Positions 63,135 through 64,000 of a stretch of DNA of 64,000 nucleotides are shown here, piece after piece. Numbering within the stretch: position 1 is the first letter of the stretch; every line of letters begins with the position of its first letter. The notes under the pieces are model-generated. The model was not told the DNA's origin, did not search any database, and worked only from the letters and a program-made list of their open reading frames with translations. A program made the translations under genes and the position numbers. This DNA comes from Azoarcus sp. CIB (GTDB taxonomy: Bacteria; Pseudomonadota; Gammaproteobacteria; Burkholderiales; Rhodocyclaceae). Where the stretch lies: positions 4,092,001 through 4,156,000 of the forward strand of contig NZ_CP011072.1 in NCBI RefSeq assembly GCF_001190925.1, read 5' to 3'.

Positions 63135-64000
63135 ATGAAAAATCTCGCCAACCACCCCGACGGCTTCGGCATTGCCGCGGTCGAACGCGACACCGGGCTG
63201 CCCAAGGACACGCTGCGCGTGTGGGAGCGCCGCTACGGCTTTCCGCAGCCCCTGCGCGACGCCAACGGCGAGCGCGTGTACCCCGCCGCACAGGTGGACA
63301 AACTGCGCCTCATCCGCCGCCTTCTCGACCAGGGCCTGCGCCCGTCGCGCATCGTCGCGGCCAGCACGGAAGAACTCGCGCAGCTGCTCGAGGCGTCGCC
63401 CGAGGCCGCTCCGCCCGCTGCCCCCGCCGGCTGGAACACCCTGCTCGCCTTCATGCAGCGGCAGGACGGCGCAGCCCTCCAGCGCGCACTGCAACAAAGC
63501 CTGCTTAAACAGGGCCTGCAGCGCTTCCTCACCGACACGCTCACCCCCCTCACCGATGCGGTCGGGCAGGCGTGGCTGCGCGGCGAACTGAGCGTGGCCG
63601 GCGAACACCTGTACACCGAGCAGGTGCACAACGTGTTGCGCGGCGCCATCGCGAACCACGGCGGGCATGGCGGGGCGCCGTCCATCCTGCTCACGACCTT
63701 CCCGAACGAACTGCATTCGCTCGGCCTGCTGATGGCCGAGGCCATGTTTGCGCCCGAGGGCGCGCACTGCACCTCGCTCGGCACCCAGACGCCGCTCGCC
63801 GACATCGAGCACGCCGCCACGCAGGCCGGCATCGACGTCGTCGCGCTGTCCTTCAGCGCGGCCTATCCGCCGCGCCAGGCGGTCGAGGGCCTCAACACGC
63901 TACGCGCCCGCCTGCCCGCCAGCATTGCACTCTGGGCCGGCGGTCTGGCCGTGCGCGAGCAGCAGCGCAAGCTGCCGGGCATCCGCGTCATCGCAGACCT
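63135..64000 (+). CDS. MerR-family regulator with B12-binding domain (CarH/LitR-like), partial
   Basis: At least 288 residues are visible, and the frame is open at the window edge. The MerR winged helix is at about 10-75 (GIAAVERDTGLPKDTLRVWERRYGF), then the cobalamin-binding helical bundle with the W-x9-EH signature (Trp147, Glu157-His158). The Rossmann-type B12 fold has E-x-HxxG (ELHSLG, His194). Relatives bind adenosylcobalamin in the dark as repressors and release DNA in light. It is divergent from the lipid-modifying operon and flanked by matching operators, so it likely represses both. No clear ribosome binding site precedes the ATG. Confidence 0.9.
   Translation, partial: MKNLANHPDGFGIAAVERDTGLPKDTLRVWERRYGFPQPLRDANGERVYPAAQVDKLRLIRRLLDQGLRPSRIVAASTEELAQLLEASPEAAPPAAPAGWNTLLAFMQRQDGAALQRALQQSLLKQGLQRFLTDTLTPLTDAVGQAWLRGELSVAGEHLYTEQVHNVLRGAIANHGGHGGAPSILLTTFPNELHSLGLLMAEAMFAPEGAHCTSLGTQTPLADIEHAATQAGIDVVALSFSAAYPPRQAVEGLNTLRARLPASIALWAGGLAVREQQRKLPGIRVIAD

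Overview
The window is 64 kb of GC-rich DNA from a Gram-negative bacterium. The gene content points to a betaproteobacterium of the Rhodocyclales (Azoarcus/Thauera/Aromatoleum type). The reasons are an exosortase A (XrtA/PEP-CTERM) exopolysaccharide locus, two betaproteobacterial-type general porins, rpoH beside a complete aa3 oxidase cluster, and a DUF2970 protein inside that cluster. The genus is an inference. No tRNA, rRNA, CRISPR array, transposase or phage gene was seen.

Layout. (1) 74-10849, plus strand: eight tightly overlapping genes (most by 4 bp) for sugar-polymer assembly and decoration. They are an orphan helical protein, a GT4, a GT2, a polysaccharide deacetylase, another GT2, a PAPS-type sulfotransferase, a third GT2, and a 1060-residue fusion of a GT2 domain to a membrane-embedded alkaline-phosphatase/sulfatase-like domain. 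(2) 10818-18200, minus strand: a TPR secreted protein, a GT4, a deacetylase-like protein, a GtrII-like membrane protein, and an MBOAT acyltransferase with its SGNH-like partner. (3) 18305-20170, plus strand: an asparagine-synthase homologue without the glutaminase cysteine. (4) 20103-42090, minus strand: the core XrtA locus. Reading from its promoter end it encodes an export lipoprotein, chain-length protein, tyrosine autokinase, outer-membrane beta-barrel, ATPase, WecB epimerase, deacetylase, FemAB-like protein, three XrtA-associated glycosyltransferases, an amidotransferase, exosortase A fused to EpsI, a GT4, a CapK-like ligase, a helical toroid protein, a formyltransferase and an O-antigen-ligase-like polymerase/ligase. 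An N-acyl amino acid synthase-like gene (42287) is divergent from it. (5) 43154-45716: two porin genes with matching terminators and a shared upstream operator-like element. (6) 46105-46953: rpoH, preceded by a perfect CIRCE element. (7) 47001-55763, minus strand: the aa3-type cytochrome oxidase with its copper and heme assembly factors, including a 40-residue assembly protein, and an FNR-type box upstream. (8) 55922-63056, minus strand: a nine-gene overlapping operon (NTF2-like, SDR, DUF3833 lipoprotein, MFS, chalcone-isomerase-like, CFA-family methyltransferase, DUF1365, FAD oxidoreductase, small exported protein). It is divergent from a MerR/B12-binding regulator of the CarH/LitR light-sensor type (63135, running off the window).

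How it works together (inference). Regions 1-4 would build, acylate, deacetylate, sulfate or otherwise decorate, and export a polysaccharide, linked to exosortase-dependent surface proteins. No PEP-CTERM substrate gene lies in the window. Region 8 looks like a light- or photo-oxidation-responsive lipid-modification regulon under its divergent regulator. The best candidates for something undescribed are the glycosyltransferase/phosphatase-superfamily fusion, the paired porin operators, the 53-codon frame nested exactly between ctaD and the small assembly gene, and the symmetric operator array at 63055-63134.
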